This document shows, piece after piece, positions 52,867-62,800 of a stretch of DNA of 64,000 bases (position 1 is the stretch's first letter; the number at the start of each line of letters is the position of its first letter). This stretch comes from Arthrobacter sp. MYb227 (GTDB lineage Bacteria > Actinomycetota > Actinomycetes > Actinomycetales > Micrococcaceae). The stretch lies in NCBI RefSeq assembly GCF_002975435.1, contig NZ_PCPT01000011.1, positions 1 through 64,000 of the forward strand. The letters are read 5' to 3'. The notes beneath the pieces were generated by a model that worked only from the letters and a program-made list of their open reading frames with translations, was not told the origin of the DNA and did no database searches. The translations under genes were made by a program, and so were the position numbers.

Positions 52867-54264
52867 TTAGTTACGCGGACCACGCTTGGCAAGCGCACCG
52901 GAAACCAGGAATGCCATTTCCAGGGACTGCTTGTGGTTTAGACGCGGGTCGCAGACCGATTCGTAGAGGTCATCGAACTGTTCCTGGCGGATCGGGTCGG
53001 CGCCACCGAGGCACTCTGCCACGTCGTCGCCGGTCATTTCCACGTGCAGGCCACCGGGGAAGGTGCCCAACGAGTCATGAACCTCGAAGAAACCACGAAC
53101 CTCATCCATGACATCGTCGAAGCGGCGCGTCTTATAGCCGTTCTCGGAGGTGACGGTGTTTCCGTGCATGGGGTCGGTGACCCAGAGGACCTGGGCTCCG
53201 GAGGCGGTGACCTTTTCTACAAGGTTTGGCAGCTTCTCGCGGATGTTCTTCGCGCCCATGCGGGTGATGAAGGTCAGACGGCCCGGCTCGCGGTTCGGGT
53301 CGAGCTTCTCGATCAGCGCGAGTGCATCTTCGGCGGTGGTGGTCGGGCCAAGCTTGACGCCGATCGGGTTACGCACGCGCGAGAGGAAGTCCACGTGTGC
53401 GCCGTCGAGCTGTCGGGTACGCTCGCCGATCCACAGGAAGTGGCCGCTGGTGTCGTAAGGCTGCGAGGTGCGTGAGTCGGTGCGGGTCAGCGCACGCTCG
53501 TAGTCAAGCAAAAGTGCCTCGTGGGAGGCGAAGAATTCGGTGCGCTTGAGCGCCTCAAAGTCCGCCCCGCAGGCGTCCATGAACTTCACGGCACGGTCGA
53601 TTTCGCCAGCCAGCTGCTCGTAGGCGGTGTGTGCCGGGTTTGCCATGAAACCAGCGTTCCAGGAGTGTACCGAACGCAGATCGGCAAAGCCGCCCTGGGT
53701 GAACGCGCGGATCAGGTTCAGCGTTGAGGATGAGGTGTTGTAGGCCTCGACCATGCGGCGCGGATCGTGCGCTCGGGATTCGGGGGTAAATTCGTAGCCG
53801 TTGACGATGTCGCCGCGGAAGGCTGGCAGCGTGATACCGTCGCGGGTCTCATCGTTGGAGGAACGTGGCTTGGCGAACTGCCCCGCCATGCGACCCATCT
53901 TGACTACCGGCATCGACGAGCCGTAGGTCAGTACCACTGCCATCTGCAAGATGGTCTTCACTCGTGCCGAGATCTTATCTGCGGTTGCCCCGTCAAAGGT
54001 TTCTGCGCAGTCGCCGCCCTGGAGCAGGAAGGCCTTGCCCTGGGCTGCTGCGGCGAGACGCTCACGAAGAATGTCTACCTCACCGGCGAAAACCAGTGGT
54101 GGACGGGTACCGAGTTCGGTTACGGACTCGGCATAGTTTGGATGTTCACTCCAGGTGGGCTGCTGGGCAATGGGCAGAGTGCGCCAAATATCCAGTTCGG
54201 GATCGGTAGCGGGACCTGCCGTGGAACGGCCTGGGAATGGGGATGTCGAAGATAGCTGAGTCAC
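52867..54264 (-). CDS. aroG: 3-deoxy-7-phosphoheptulonate synthase, class II
   Basis: A 465-residue type II DAHP synthase, first step of the shikimate pathway (PEP plus erythrose-4-phosphate). Class motifs are LLQGGDCAETF near 80, KPRSSNDETRDG, SHEALLLDYERALTR, IGVKLGPTTTAEDAL and WVTDPMHGNT. The length and the N-terminal extension resemble the mycobacterial AroG regulated by aromatic amino acids and chorismate mutase. With aroA at 17968 it is the second shikimate gene in the window. Confidence 0.96.
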   Translation of the reverse strand: MTQLSSTSPFPGRSTAGPATDPELDIWRTLPIAQQPTWSEHPNYAESVTELGTRPPLVFAGEVDILRERLAAAAQGKAFLLQGGDCAETFDGATADKISARVKTILQMAVVLTYGSSMPVVKMGRMAGQFAKPRSSNDETRDGITLPAFRGDIVNGYEFTPESRAHDPRRMVEAYNTSSSTLNLIRAFTQGGFADLRSVHSWNAGFMANPAHTAYEQLAGEIDRAVKFMDACGADFEALKRTEFFASHEALLLDYERALTRTDSRTSQPYDTSGHFLWIGERTRQLDGAHVDFLSRVRNPIGVKLGPTTTAEDALALIEKLDPNREPGRLTFITRMGAKNIREKLPNLVEKVTASGAQVLWVTDPMHGNTVTSENGYKTRRFDDVMDEVRGFFEVHDSLGTFPGGLHVEMTGDDVAECLGGADPIRQEQFDDLYESVCDPRLNHKQSLEMAFLVSGALAKRGPRN

Positions 54265-54362
54265 CCTCTAAGGGTAGACCGGCCCACGGCTTCATGTGGT
54301 ATTTGGTGCGTAACCCAAGGTGCCAAAGCGTTAACAGTTAGCTGTTTTTCCTCGGGCTGGCA

Positions 54363-55070
54363 CTATTTTTTCTTCGGGTTTTCGCGGCGCTCGGCTTCCA
54401 ACGCGGCCTTCACACTTGCCGCATAGGTATCCACATATTCCTGCCCTGACAAGCGCATAATCGCGTACATAATCTCATCGGTAACAGAGCGCTGCACGAA
54501 GCGGTCCTCGCTCATTCCCGCATAACGGGAGAAATCCAATGGTTCACCAATAATCAGACCGACGCGGCGGATATTTGGTACGCGTTTTCCGATGGGCTGG
54601 ACCTTATCTGTGCCGATCATTGCCACGGGGATGACCGGTACCCCGGCCTCCAGGGCCAGCTTTGCAACACCGAGTTTGCCGCGGTAGAGCCGGCCATCTG
54701 GACTGCGGGTGCCTTCCGGATATATTCCCAACAGTTGCCCATCGACAAGTGCTTGGGCGCCGGCACCCAATGAGTTGGCGCTTGCCGCACCCCCGGATCG
54801 GTCCATCGGGATCTGGTTGATCATGCGGAAAAACCATGCGGTGACCCGCCCCTTCAGGCCCTTTCCGTTGAAGTAGTCGCTTTTTGCCAAGAAGATGACC
54901 GGGCGATCCACGGCCACCGGAAGGAAGATCGAGTCGGAAACCGAGAGGTGATTACTTGCAAGGATTGCACCACCGGTTTTGGGGATGTGATCGATGCCCT
55001 TGACCCAGGGACGGAAAAACACGTTCACCAACGGTCCAACGATCAACCGTTTCATGAAGAGGTAAAACAT
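54363..55070 (-). CDS. plsC: 1-acyl-sn-glycerol-3-phosphate acyltransferase (PlsC family)
   Basis: A 235-residue acyltransferase. The catalytic His-x4-Asp motif is in SNHLSVSDS near residue 41. FFRMINQIPMDR follows, and the phosphate-binding PEGTRS is near 118. An N-terminal hydrophobic stretch anchors it to the membrane. It would make phosphatidic acid from lysophosphatidic acid. It is located beside an esterase and a fatty acyl-CoA ligase, giving a lipid-metabolism neighbourhood. The basic tail (ERRENPKKK) is not part of the fold. Confidence 0.9.
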   Translation of the reverse strand: MFYLFMKRLIVGPLVNVFFRPWVKGIDHIPKTGGAILASNHLSVSDSIFLPVAVDRPVIFLAKSDYFNGKGLKGRVTAWFFRMINQIPMDRSGGAASANSLGAGAQALVDGQLLGIYPEGTRSPDGRLYRGKLGVAKLALEAGVPVIPVAMIGTDKVQPIGKRVPNIRRVGLIIGEPLDFSRYAGMSEDRFVQRSVTDEIMYAIMRLSGQEYVDTYAASVKAALEAERRENPKKK

Positions 55071-55261
55071 GTGTGGTGTGCCTTCCGGGCCGGAGTTCTT
55101 AATGCAGTTTATCCGGGCGATGCGCCCGCATGGCTGATCACGCGGTGATTCATTGGTTCTCAGTTACGCTCTAACTGTAGGCAAAACATTGCCAATTCTC
55201 ATACCCCGGTCACTAACGATGGCAGTTTCCTAGGGGTGGTTTACCGCAAGGGAGAGAGAAC

Positions 55262-56032
55262 ATGTCAGCATCCGATTCGGCCAGTTCGAATAGCCTCACA
55301 CCCAATGACCCGTTCCACTACCAAGGCACCAATGGTGAGGCGGTACTGGTAATCCACGGGTTTACCGCAGGGCCGGCAAGCATGCTTCCCTGGGCTCAAG
55401 CAATTGCCGACGCCGGATACACGGTTGATCTGCCGGTACTCCCCGGGCATGTCACCAGCTGGCAGCAGCTAGCCAAGACTCCCTATAGGCAGATCGTTGC
55501 TGCGGTCGAACGTGCTTACGAAGCACTCGCAGCAAAACACACTCGAGTATATGTTGCGGGAATGTCGATGGGCGGAGCCCTTGCATTACACCTTGGCTCG
55601 ACCCATGCCCCTGCCGGCCTTGCGCTGATTAACCCGGGGTTGACCATCGCTTCCCCGGTGGCAAAATTTAGCGGTGCACTACGCTTTGTCGTTCCTTCAA
55701 TTCCTTCGATCGCCAATGATATTGCCAAGCCGGGCGGCGATGAGCACGCCTATGATCGAACACCAATTGGTGGGGTCCATGAATTACGCAAGTTGTTCAA
55801 GGCCACCATCGCCTCCCTGCCCAAGATCACCTGTCCAATCATTGTTTTCCGATCCGATCAAGACCATGTGGTACCGGAGAGCAGCGTTGAGGCGCTACAC
55901 AAGGGTTTGACGCCGGCAGTGGAATTGCGGGTGCGTCGCTTGCCGCGTAGCTATCACGTGGCGACACTTGATTATGAGGCGGAAGAGATTTTTGCCGAGT
56001 CCATCGAATTTTTCAAAGAAGCTAAGCGGTAA
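55262..56032 (+). CDS. Alpha/beta-fold carboxylesterase / monoacylglycerol lipase-like
   Basis: A 256-residue alpha/beta hydrolase. The nucleophile elbow is GMSMGG (Ser near residue 101), the acid is in SDQDHVVP and the His in SYHVATLD. HGFTAGPASM supplies the oxyanion hole. It resembles Est30-type carboxylesterases and bacterial monoacylglycerol lipases. GGGAGAGAG precedes the start. It is five bases from the next gene, so the two are co-transcribed. All three catalytic residues are visible. Confidence 0.9.
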   Translation: MSASDSASSNSLTPNDPFHYQGTNGEAVLVIHGFTAGPASMLPWAQAIADAGYTVDLPVLPGHVTSWQQLAKTPYRQIVAAVERAYEALAAKHTRVYVAGMSMGGALALHLGSTHAPAGLALINPGLTIASPVAKFSGALRFVVPSIPSIANDIAKPGGDEHAYDRTPIGGVHELRKLFKATIASLPKITCPIIVFRSDQDHVVPESSVEALHKGLTPAVELRVRRLPRSYHVATLDYEAEEIFAESIEFFKEAKR

Positions 56033-56037
56033 GCACC

Positions 56038-56517
56038 ATGACTAACCAATTTCACGAGCCCGGCGGTTCCGGCGGTTCGGACGACGCGGTCTGGGAAGAT
56101 CTGGTGCGCAGGTTAGAGCATGAGCCTACGACTCAACCCGCCCATGAGCTGGAGGCCGACTCAGCTCAGGCTCCAGCGGAACCGACACCCAAAGCCGCAC
56201 CGGGCGTGGACCCGACTCTTTTCACGATGCATCCTGCCTTGGGTGGACCACGTGACTATGAGGCTTCCGAGGAACTACTCGAGGATTTCGTCCCGGCAGA
56301 TCCTCCAGCCATTGGTTCGGGAAACCCCTTGGTGAATCTTGCCTGGGTAGCCGCGGCCGGTGCCCCACTGGTGCTACTGCTGCTGGCAATTTTTTGGCGT
56401 CGCGCGCCAATGCCCCTGTGGATCGGGCTGTGCGTGTTGGCGCTAGGTGGTGGTGCCTATCTTTTTGCTCGCATGCCACGTCACCGTCATGATAACGATG
56501 ATGGTGCGCAAGTCTGA
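56038..56517 (+). CDS. Hypothetical membrane protein
   Basis: A 159-residue protein. An acidic, Pro/Ala-rich cytoplasmic region covers residues 1-95. Two hydrophobic segments follow (about 98-118, PLVNLAWVAAAGAPLVLLLL, and 125-143), with a His/Asp-rich tail (RHRHDNDDG). It is coupled to the esterase gene upstream. It matches small actinobacterial proteins without assigned function. Confidence 0.75.
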   Translation: MTNQFHEPGGSGGSDDAVWEDLVRRLEHEPTTQPAHELEADSAQAPAEPTPKAAPGVDPTLFTMHPALGGPRDYEASEELLEDFVPADPPAIGSGNPLVNLAWVAAAGAPLVLLLLAIFWRRAPMPLWIGLCVLALGGGAYLFARMPRHRHDNDDGAQV

Positions 56518-56748
56518 CCCTCAACACGCGTCCTCGCGCAGTGGACCACTCGCCATGTGCTCGGGCACTTTAGCCCCGAACCAATCAAAGTCTGGTTTCG
56601 ACCGTGAGTGGAAAATCCATGTTGCGTAGATCGTATTTTCACCGTAAGTTACTACTGAGTAAACAATGTGATTCAAACCACTAAGATGGTGGTAGTGGGA
56701 CCGATCGCAGGCATGCACCCCCCGGACCCGAAAACGAAGGAGCCCCCG

Positions 56749-58563
56749 ATGCAGGAAATTATTGTCCCGCCACTGGTAGAGACGCCACCGCAGACAAACA
56801 TCACAGACCTGCTGTTGCGTCACGCTCGCTCGGCGGCTAATCCCCCACTTCTTTCCAAGCCCGGACCCAACGGGACGTGGGTTGATATGTCGGCCTCGGA
56901 GTTCGCCGATGATGCCTCGGCCATCGCCAAGGGCTTCATTGCCAGCGGCATCGAACTTGGCGGACGCATCGGGCTCATGGCACGTACCCGGTACGAATGG
57001 ACGCTCGTCGACTTTGCCATCTGGTTCGCCGGATGCGTCACGGTCCCGGTCTATGAGACGTCCTCCCCCAGCCAGGTCGCCTGGATCTTGGGTGATTCCC
57101 ATGCAACTGCGGTAGTTGTTGAGGCGGTGCGCCACGAGAACGTGATACGTCAGGCGGCCCATCAAGAAGGACTCGACGAGCTAAACCACGTGTGGCAGAT
57201 CGATGGCGATGGTCTAGATGCCTTGCGCGAAGCCGGCAAGGGTGTCAGCGACGAGGTTCTGGAGGAGCGTCGTGCGGCCGCCGGTCTCGACTCCCTGGCC
57301 ACCATCATTTACACCTCCGGCACCACCGGGCGTCCCAAGGGCTGCGAACTCACACACTCCAACTTTGTTGAACTCAGCGATAACGCAGCAATGGCACTTC
57401 CCGAATGCGTCTACCCCGGTGCCTCAACGATCATGTTCCTGCCCCTGGCACACGTCTTCGCACGCTACATCTCGGTGCTCAGCGTCGCGGCCGGCGTCAG
57501 GGTCGCACACACCCCAGATGTGAAAAATCTGATGGGCGATCTGCAATCGTTCAAGCCCAACTTCATTCTTGCGGTGCCTCGCGTCTTCGAGAAGGTCTAC
57601 AACTCCTCGATGCTCAAGGCCGAAGACGGCGGCAAGGGCAAGATCTTCCATGCGGGTTCGGATACTGCCATTGCTTACTCCCGTGCGCTGGAAACCGGCA
57701 AGGTCCCGCTGGGCCTCAAACTCAAGCACAAGCTCTTCGACGTCCTGCTCTACTCGAAAATTCGTGAGGCAATGGGCGGCAAGGTTGTCCACGCGGTCTC
57801 CGGTGGCGCCCCGCTGGGCGAACGCTTGGGGCACTTCTTCCACGGTATCGGGCTGACGGTTCTTGAAGGCTACGGCCTGACCGAGACGACCGCGCCGATC
57901 ACTGTGAACACCCCGAAGCAGATCAAGATCGGCACCGTGGGACGCCCACTGCCGGGTAATGGTGTGCGGATCGCCGCCGACGGGGAAATCCTTGCCAAGG
58001 GCTTCTGTGTGATGCGTGGTTATTACAACCGCCCGGACCTGACCGAAGAAAACTTTGTTGATGGCTGGTTCCGTACCGGGGATATTGGTGAACTGGATGC
58101 CGATGGCTTCCTGCGCATCACCGGCCGCAAGAAGGAAATCATCGTCACCGCCAGCGGAAAAAACGTGATTCCGGCAATGCTCGAGGATCAGATCCGTGCC
58201 GACGCATTAGTTTCCCAGTGCGTGGTGGTGGGCGATGCCCGTCCGTTCATTTCGGCACTGATCACCCTCGACGAGGAGGCACTGCCGGGCTGGCTGGAAC
58301 GTCATCAGCTGCCGGCAGGCACCACGGCCGCACAGGCAGCCACGTTGCCGGAAGTGAACCAGGCAATTCAGGCATTGGTGGAGAAGGCGAATACAAGTGT
58401 TTCGCGCGCCGAGGCCATCAAGGAGTTCCGTATTGTCCCGACCGACTTCACCGAAGAATCCGGGCACCTCACTCCATCGTTGAAGATCAAGCGCGCCCAG
58501 GTGCTCAAGGACTTCGAGGCGGTAGTCGAGGAAATTTATGCAGGAGCCAAGCCACGCGCATAA
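56749..58563 (+). CDS. fadD: Long-chain fatty acid-CoA ligase (AMP-forming)
   Basis: A 604-residue ANL-superfamily enzyme. The AMP/ATP loop is IIYTSGTTGRPKGCELTH near 210, followed by GYGLTETTAPIT, WFRTGDIGELDADGFLRITGRKKEII and a C-terminal lysine region (LTPSLKIKRAQVL). It activates fatty acids for lipid synthesis or breakdown, like mycobacterial FadD15. AAGGAG at 56737-56742 fixes the start at 56749 although the frame opens earlier. Confidence 0.93.
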   Translation: MQEIIVPPLVETPPQTNITDLLLRHARSAANPPLLSKPGPNGTWVDMSASEFADDASAIAKGFIASGIELGGRIGLMARTRYEWTLVDFAIWFAGCVTVPVYETSSPSQVAWILGDSHATAVVVEAVRHENVIRQAAHQEGLDELNHVWQIDGDGLDALREAGKGVSDEVLEERRAAAGLDSLATIIYTSGTTGRPKGCELTHSNFVELSDNAAMALPECVYPGASTIMFLPLAHVFARYISVLSVAAGVRVAHTPDVKNLMGDLQSFKPNFILAVPRVFEKVYNSSMLKAEDGGKGKIFHAGSDTAIAYSRALETGKVPLGLKLKHKLFDVLLYSKIREAMGGKVVHAVSGGAPLGERLGHFFHGIGLTVLEGYGLTETTAPITVNTPKQIKIGTVGRPLPGNGVRIAADGEILAKGFCVMRGYYNRPDLTEENFVDGWFRTGDIGELDADGFLRITGRKKEIIVTASGKNVIPAMLEDQIRADALVSQCVVVGDARPFISALITLDEEALPGWLERHQLPAGTTAAQAATLPEVNQAIQALVEKANTSVSRAEAIKEFRIVPTDFTEESGHLTPSLKIKRAQVLKDFEAVVEEIYAGAKPRA

Positions 58564-58590
58564 TGCGTTGTGACGCGGTCCTCTAGGCGG

Positions 58591-58622
58591 TGGGGGTTGG
58601 CACCAGTGGGTGCTAACCCCCA
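58591..58622 (+). terminator. Terminator after the acyl-CoA ligase gene
   Basis: A 14-bp stem (TGGGGGTTGGCACC at 58591-58604 with GGTGCTAACCCCCA at 58609-58622, one G-U) around an AGTG loop lies 28 bases after the stop. Confidence 0.7.
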
Positions 58623-58810
58623 TCGCTTTGTTCATGTCCGGTGCCTCGTTAGTATCGTGTTCACCAAATACACGGAGCACTGCTGCCCGGATCACGCTGA
58701 TTCTGGCGCTGGGCAAGTGAACCGCCAGCTGAACTTAAGCTGCTTTTTGGCTGTAACCCGAAGCTAGTGCACCCTGCGGATAGGTGCAGAGAGACTGCCG
58801 CAGTGAACTG

Positions 58811-59632
58811 TCAGGTGAGTTCGAGAATAATATTGAGCTCTTCGACAATCTGGCTCAGCGCATGCCGGGCCGCCCGCCTGGGGGCTCGTTGCACGCTTGT
58901 CGGCAGGCTCAACGCATTATCAAACGGAAGCACTACGACAGGTCGTGGCAAGTCGGCCGGCAGCTGCAAGGCCTGATCGCCCTTGACCACACCGTAATTC
59001 ACAACAAAAATACTGCGCCCCACCAATTTGGTGCGCCCGTTGGCTTCAAGCCAGGATAGTTTTTCGGCGAACTCGGCAGTGACTTCCGGATCCGCGGGTG
59101 CCACCATGACCAATGCATCACTTTCGCTCAGCGCACCGGCAAAAGCCGCACGCATGAGCCCCGGACCGGCCGCACGGATCGTAAGCCCTTGGTCTTCATA
59201 ACGATGCTCAAGGGCGGCACATAGTGTTGCTAACCCGGCGTCGGGAACCAGCGAGAGAACCGTGACTACCTTGCTTTTGGGAAGTTGTCTCGGTATTTGA
59301 CCTGATAAGGCTACAGTTTCCGGGTCAACACGTATCGGCCCAGCATCTTCCGGATCTGCGTTTTCAAGTGTTGGAGTTACTTCGGCGTCTTGTGTAGCGC
59401 CCTGACCTGCGTCGGAAGATTCTTGTGCCGTGTTTTCGACATGTTCGCCAGTACGTGCGTCATCGTCCCGCTGGGTGGTTGCGAGATCGACATGCGGGGA
59501 ATCTGCCGCGGCGGGCGGTGAAGATTTTTCCTCGGTGGAGTGCGCGTCGGATGTTCCCGGTTCCACCGGCTCTCCAACCACGGTGCGTTTACCGAAGAGT
59601 CGGGCAAAAAACCCCGCTGAATCCCTGGTCAT
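58811..59632 (-). CDS. ParA/MinD-like protein with a degenerate P-loop
   Basis: A 273-residue protein. Residues 1-115 are acidic, low complexity and probably disordered. Residues about 118-273 follow a MinD/CpaE-like fold. The strand-loop that should read KGGVGKT is VVTVLSLVPDAGLATL, with neither Gly-Lys nor Thr. Later strands are ALVMVAPADPEVTAEFAEKLSWLE and SIFVVNYGV, with a PVVVLPFDNALS region typical of the family's end. It is therefore likely a non-hydrolysing adaptor. It lies between the ligase and pyruvate carboxylase genes; a true ParA gene starts at 63521. Confidence 0.65.
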   Translation of the reverse strand: MTRDSAGFFARLFGKRTVVGEPVEPGTSDAHSTEEKSSPPAAADSPHVDLATTQRDDDARTGEHVENTAQESSDAGQGATQDAEVTPTLENADPEDAGPIRVDPETVALSGQIPRQLPKSKVVTVLSLVPDAGLATLCAALEHRYEDQGLTIRAAGPGLMRAAFAGALSESDALVMVAPADPEVTAEFAEKLSWLEANGRTKLVGRSIFVVNYGVVKGDQALQLPADLPRPVVVLPFDNALSLPTSVQRAPRRAARHALSQIVEELNIILELT

Positions 59633-59705
59633 GAACCCATCTCCTAAATGACAGTGGTTACCCCAATGCCGAAGTAAACAAAAAACAAAGCGATGAAACG
59701 CACCA

Positions 59706-59763
59706 TAACACGGTAGCGAGGTTCAAAGCCCCAAGTGGGGCATCGAACCTCGCTACCGTGTTA
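59706..59763 (-). terminator. Strong terminator downstream of pyc
   Basis: A perfect 19-bp stem (59706-59724 with 59745-59763) with a nested GCCCC-AAGT-GGGGC hairpin in the loop, about 50 bases after the pyc stop. The nested design matches the aroG terminator at 52783. Confidence 0.82.
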
Positions 59764-59813
59764 GCTCAAGCAGCATCCGCGGTCAGTGAGCGGTTGCAGA
59801 ATATTTTGCTGTT

Positions 59814-62800
59814 TTAGGCCGGATCGATGACGATCAGCAGATCGCCGCCCTGGACCTGGGCGGTGCCATTAATGGCAATGCGTGAGACGGTCCCGGCACT
59901 CGTGGTGGTGATGCCGGCTTCCATCTTCATGGCTTCAATGGTTGCCACCGTGGCACCTGCCTCAACAACATCACCAACGGCAACCTTTGAGGTTACCGCT
60001 CCGGCAAATGGTGCAGCAACATGTCCCGGGTTAGTGGCATCGGCCTTCTCCGCGACGACAACCGTGGATTCCACCGAGGCATCGCGGACGCTGAGCTGAC
60101 GTGACTGACCGTTGAGCAGCACCGTGACGGTCCGCATACCCTTTTCATCGGCTTCGGAGACCGACTGCAAGATCACCAGCAGGCGCACGCCCTTGCCCAG
60201 CGAGACCACGTGTTCGCGGCCCTTGACTAACCCGTAGAGGTAATCGCGGGTGTGCAGGGTTGAAACATCGCCGTACGCTTCAACCGTAGCCTCAAAGTCC
60301 CGGGTGGGACCGGCAAAGAGCAAACGGTTCAGCGTGGCCCGGCGGGTGTCCGAGTCCCCCTGCAGTGCCTGGGCGTCGGCGGCATCGAGTTCTTCAACGT
60401 GCGGACGAATCACACGGCCTTCGAGCGCCTTGGAACGGAACGGCTCCGGCCAGCCACCGGGAGGGTTTCCCAGTTCGCCGGAGAGGAACTGAATGACCGA
60501 GTCGGGGATGTCGAAGGATTTTGGATCCTTCGCGAATTCCTCCGGGTCAACGCCCATGCCCACCAGCTGCAGGGCCAGATCTCCGACGACCTTGGAGGAT
60601 GGAGTGACCTTGACCAAGCGGCCCAGGATGTGGTTCGCCGCGGTGTACATGTCTTCGATGGCCTCGAAGCGCTCACCTAAGCCCAGTGCAATGGCCTGCT
60701 GGCGCAGGTTCGAGAGCTGACCACCGGGAATTTCGTGGCGGTAGACGCGGCCGGTCGGGGCGGCAAGGCCGGATTCGAACGGTGCGTACATGGTGCGCAC
60801 CGATTCCCAGTACGGTTCCAGGGAGGCTGCTGCCTCCAAAGAGATGCCGGTATCGCGCTCGGTGTTCTCCAATGCGGCAATCAGCGCCGAGGAGGAGGGC
60901 TGGGAGGTGGTCCCGGCCATCGAGGCTGCGGCAACGTCCACGGCGTCGACGCCCGCGTTGATCGCGGCCATTAGGGTGGCCAGCTGGCCACCGGCGGTGT
61001 CGTGGGTGTGCAGGTGCACCGGAAGGTCGAAGCGTTCGCGCAGCGCCGTGACAAGCTTCGCTGCGGCCGCCGGACGCAGGAGCCCGGCCATGTCCTTGAT
61101 CGCCAGGATGTGGGCACCGGCATCGACGATTTCCTGAGCGAGGTTCAGGTAGTAGTCAAGGGTGTATAGATCCTCGTTGGGATCCAGCAGGTTGCCGGTG
61201 TAGCACAGGGCTACCTCGGCCACCGCGGTGCCCGTTTCACGCACTGCCTTGATGGCCGGGGCCATCTGCGAAACATCATTCAGTGCATCAAAGATGCGGA
61301 AGATGTCGATGCCAGTGGCTGCGGCTTCCTTCACGAATGCGTCGGTGACCTCGGTCGGGTACGGGGTGTAACCCACCGTGTTGCGACCGCGCAGCAGCAT
61401 CTGCAGCGGAATGTTCGGTAGCTCGGCACGTAGCAGCGCCAGGCGCTTCCACGGATCCTCGCCCAGGAAGCGTAGCGAGACATCGTAGGTTGCCCCGCCC
61501 CAGACCTCCATGGAGAACAGCTGCGGCATCACATGGGCGTAGGCCGGGGCCGCGGCGAGCAGGTCTCGGGTGCGTACCCGGGTTGCCAGCAACGACTGGT
61601 GGGCGTCGCGGAAAGTAGTGTCGGTGACGGCCACGGCAGTTTCGTGACGCAGTGCCTTGGCGAAGCCCTCCGGACCCAATTCCAGCAGACGCTGACGCCA
61701 GCCATCGGCCGGTGCCTGATCCGATGGACCATCAAAGGGGCTGCGGTCCGGCTCGGATGCCTTATCTCCCGGGAAGGAAGGAAGCTTCTTGCGCGGGTCG
61801 ATGCCGTCAACACGTTCGCCATTGGGCTGGTTGACCGTCACGTCGGCCAGGAAGGACAGGGCCTTGGTGCCGCGGTCCTGGGACTTGCGCCCGGCCAGCA
61901 GCTCCGGGTGCTTGTCGATGAAGTCGGTGGCTACCTCGCCGGCCAGGAAGGCCGGGTCGTCAAGCACATTCTGCAGGAACGGAATGTTGGTGGTGACTCC
62001 GCGGACGCGGAATTCGGCCAGCGCACGGCGCAGGCGGGCCGCCGCCGTAGCAAAGTCGCGCCCACGGCAGGTGAGCTTGACCAGCATCGAGTCAAAGTGT
62101 GGGGAAACCTCGGCACCGGTGTAGATGGTGCCACCATCCAGACGCACACCCGAGCCACCGGCCGAACGGTAGACGGTGATGGTTCCGACGTCGGGGCGGA
62201 ACTCGTTGGCCGGGTCCTCGGTGGTGATGCGCGACTGCATGGCAACGCCGCGGATCTTGAGGTCTTCCTGACGAATATCAAGCTCTTCAAGGGTGGCGCC
62301 AGCGGCAATGCGCATCTGTGCCTGAACCAGGTCAACGTCGGTGATTTCCTCGGTGACCGTGTGCTCGACCTGGATGCGCGGGTTCATTTCGATGAACACG
62401 TGCTGTCCGGCGCGTTCGCCCTCGGTATCCACCAAGAATTCCACGGTGCCGGCGTTCTGGTACTTCAGTGCCTTGGCAAACTTCACGGCGTCTGCATACA
62501 GCGCCTGGCGAATTGACTCGTCAAGGTTCGGGGCCGGAGCAATTTCGATGACCTTCTGGTGGCGGCGCTGCAGGGAGCAGTCGCGCTCAAAGAGGTGGAC
62601 CACGTTTCCGTGCTCGTCGGCCAGGATCTGGACTTCGATGTGGCGTGGACGCAACACCGCCTGTTCAACGAACATTGTGTCATCGCCAAAGGCGCTAGCT
62701 GCTTCGCGCATCGCCGCGGAAAGCGATTCGGCCAGCGTTTCTCGGGTATCCACCCGGCGCATGCCACGTCCGCCACCACCGGCAACCGCCTTGACGAAGA

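Noticed and set aside
56038-56517. Toxin or bacteriocin-like small protein next to the esterase
   Set aside because: It has ordinary two-segment membrane protein features, no processing site and no immunity or export genes.
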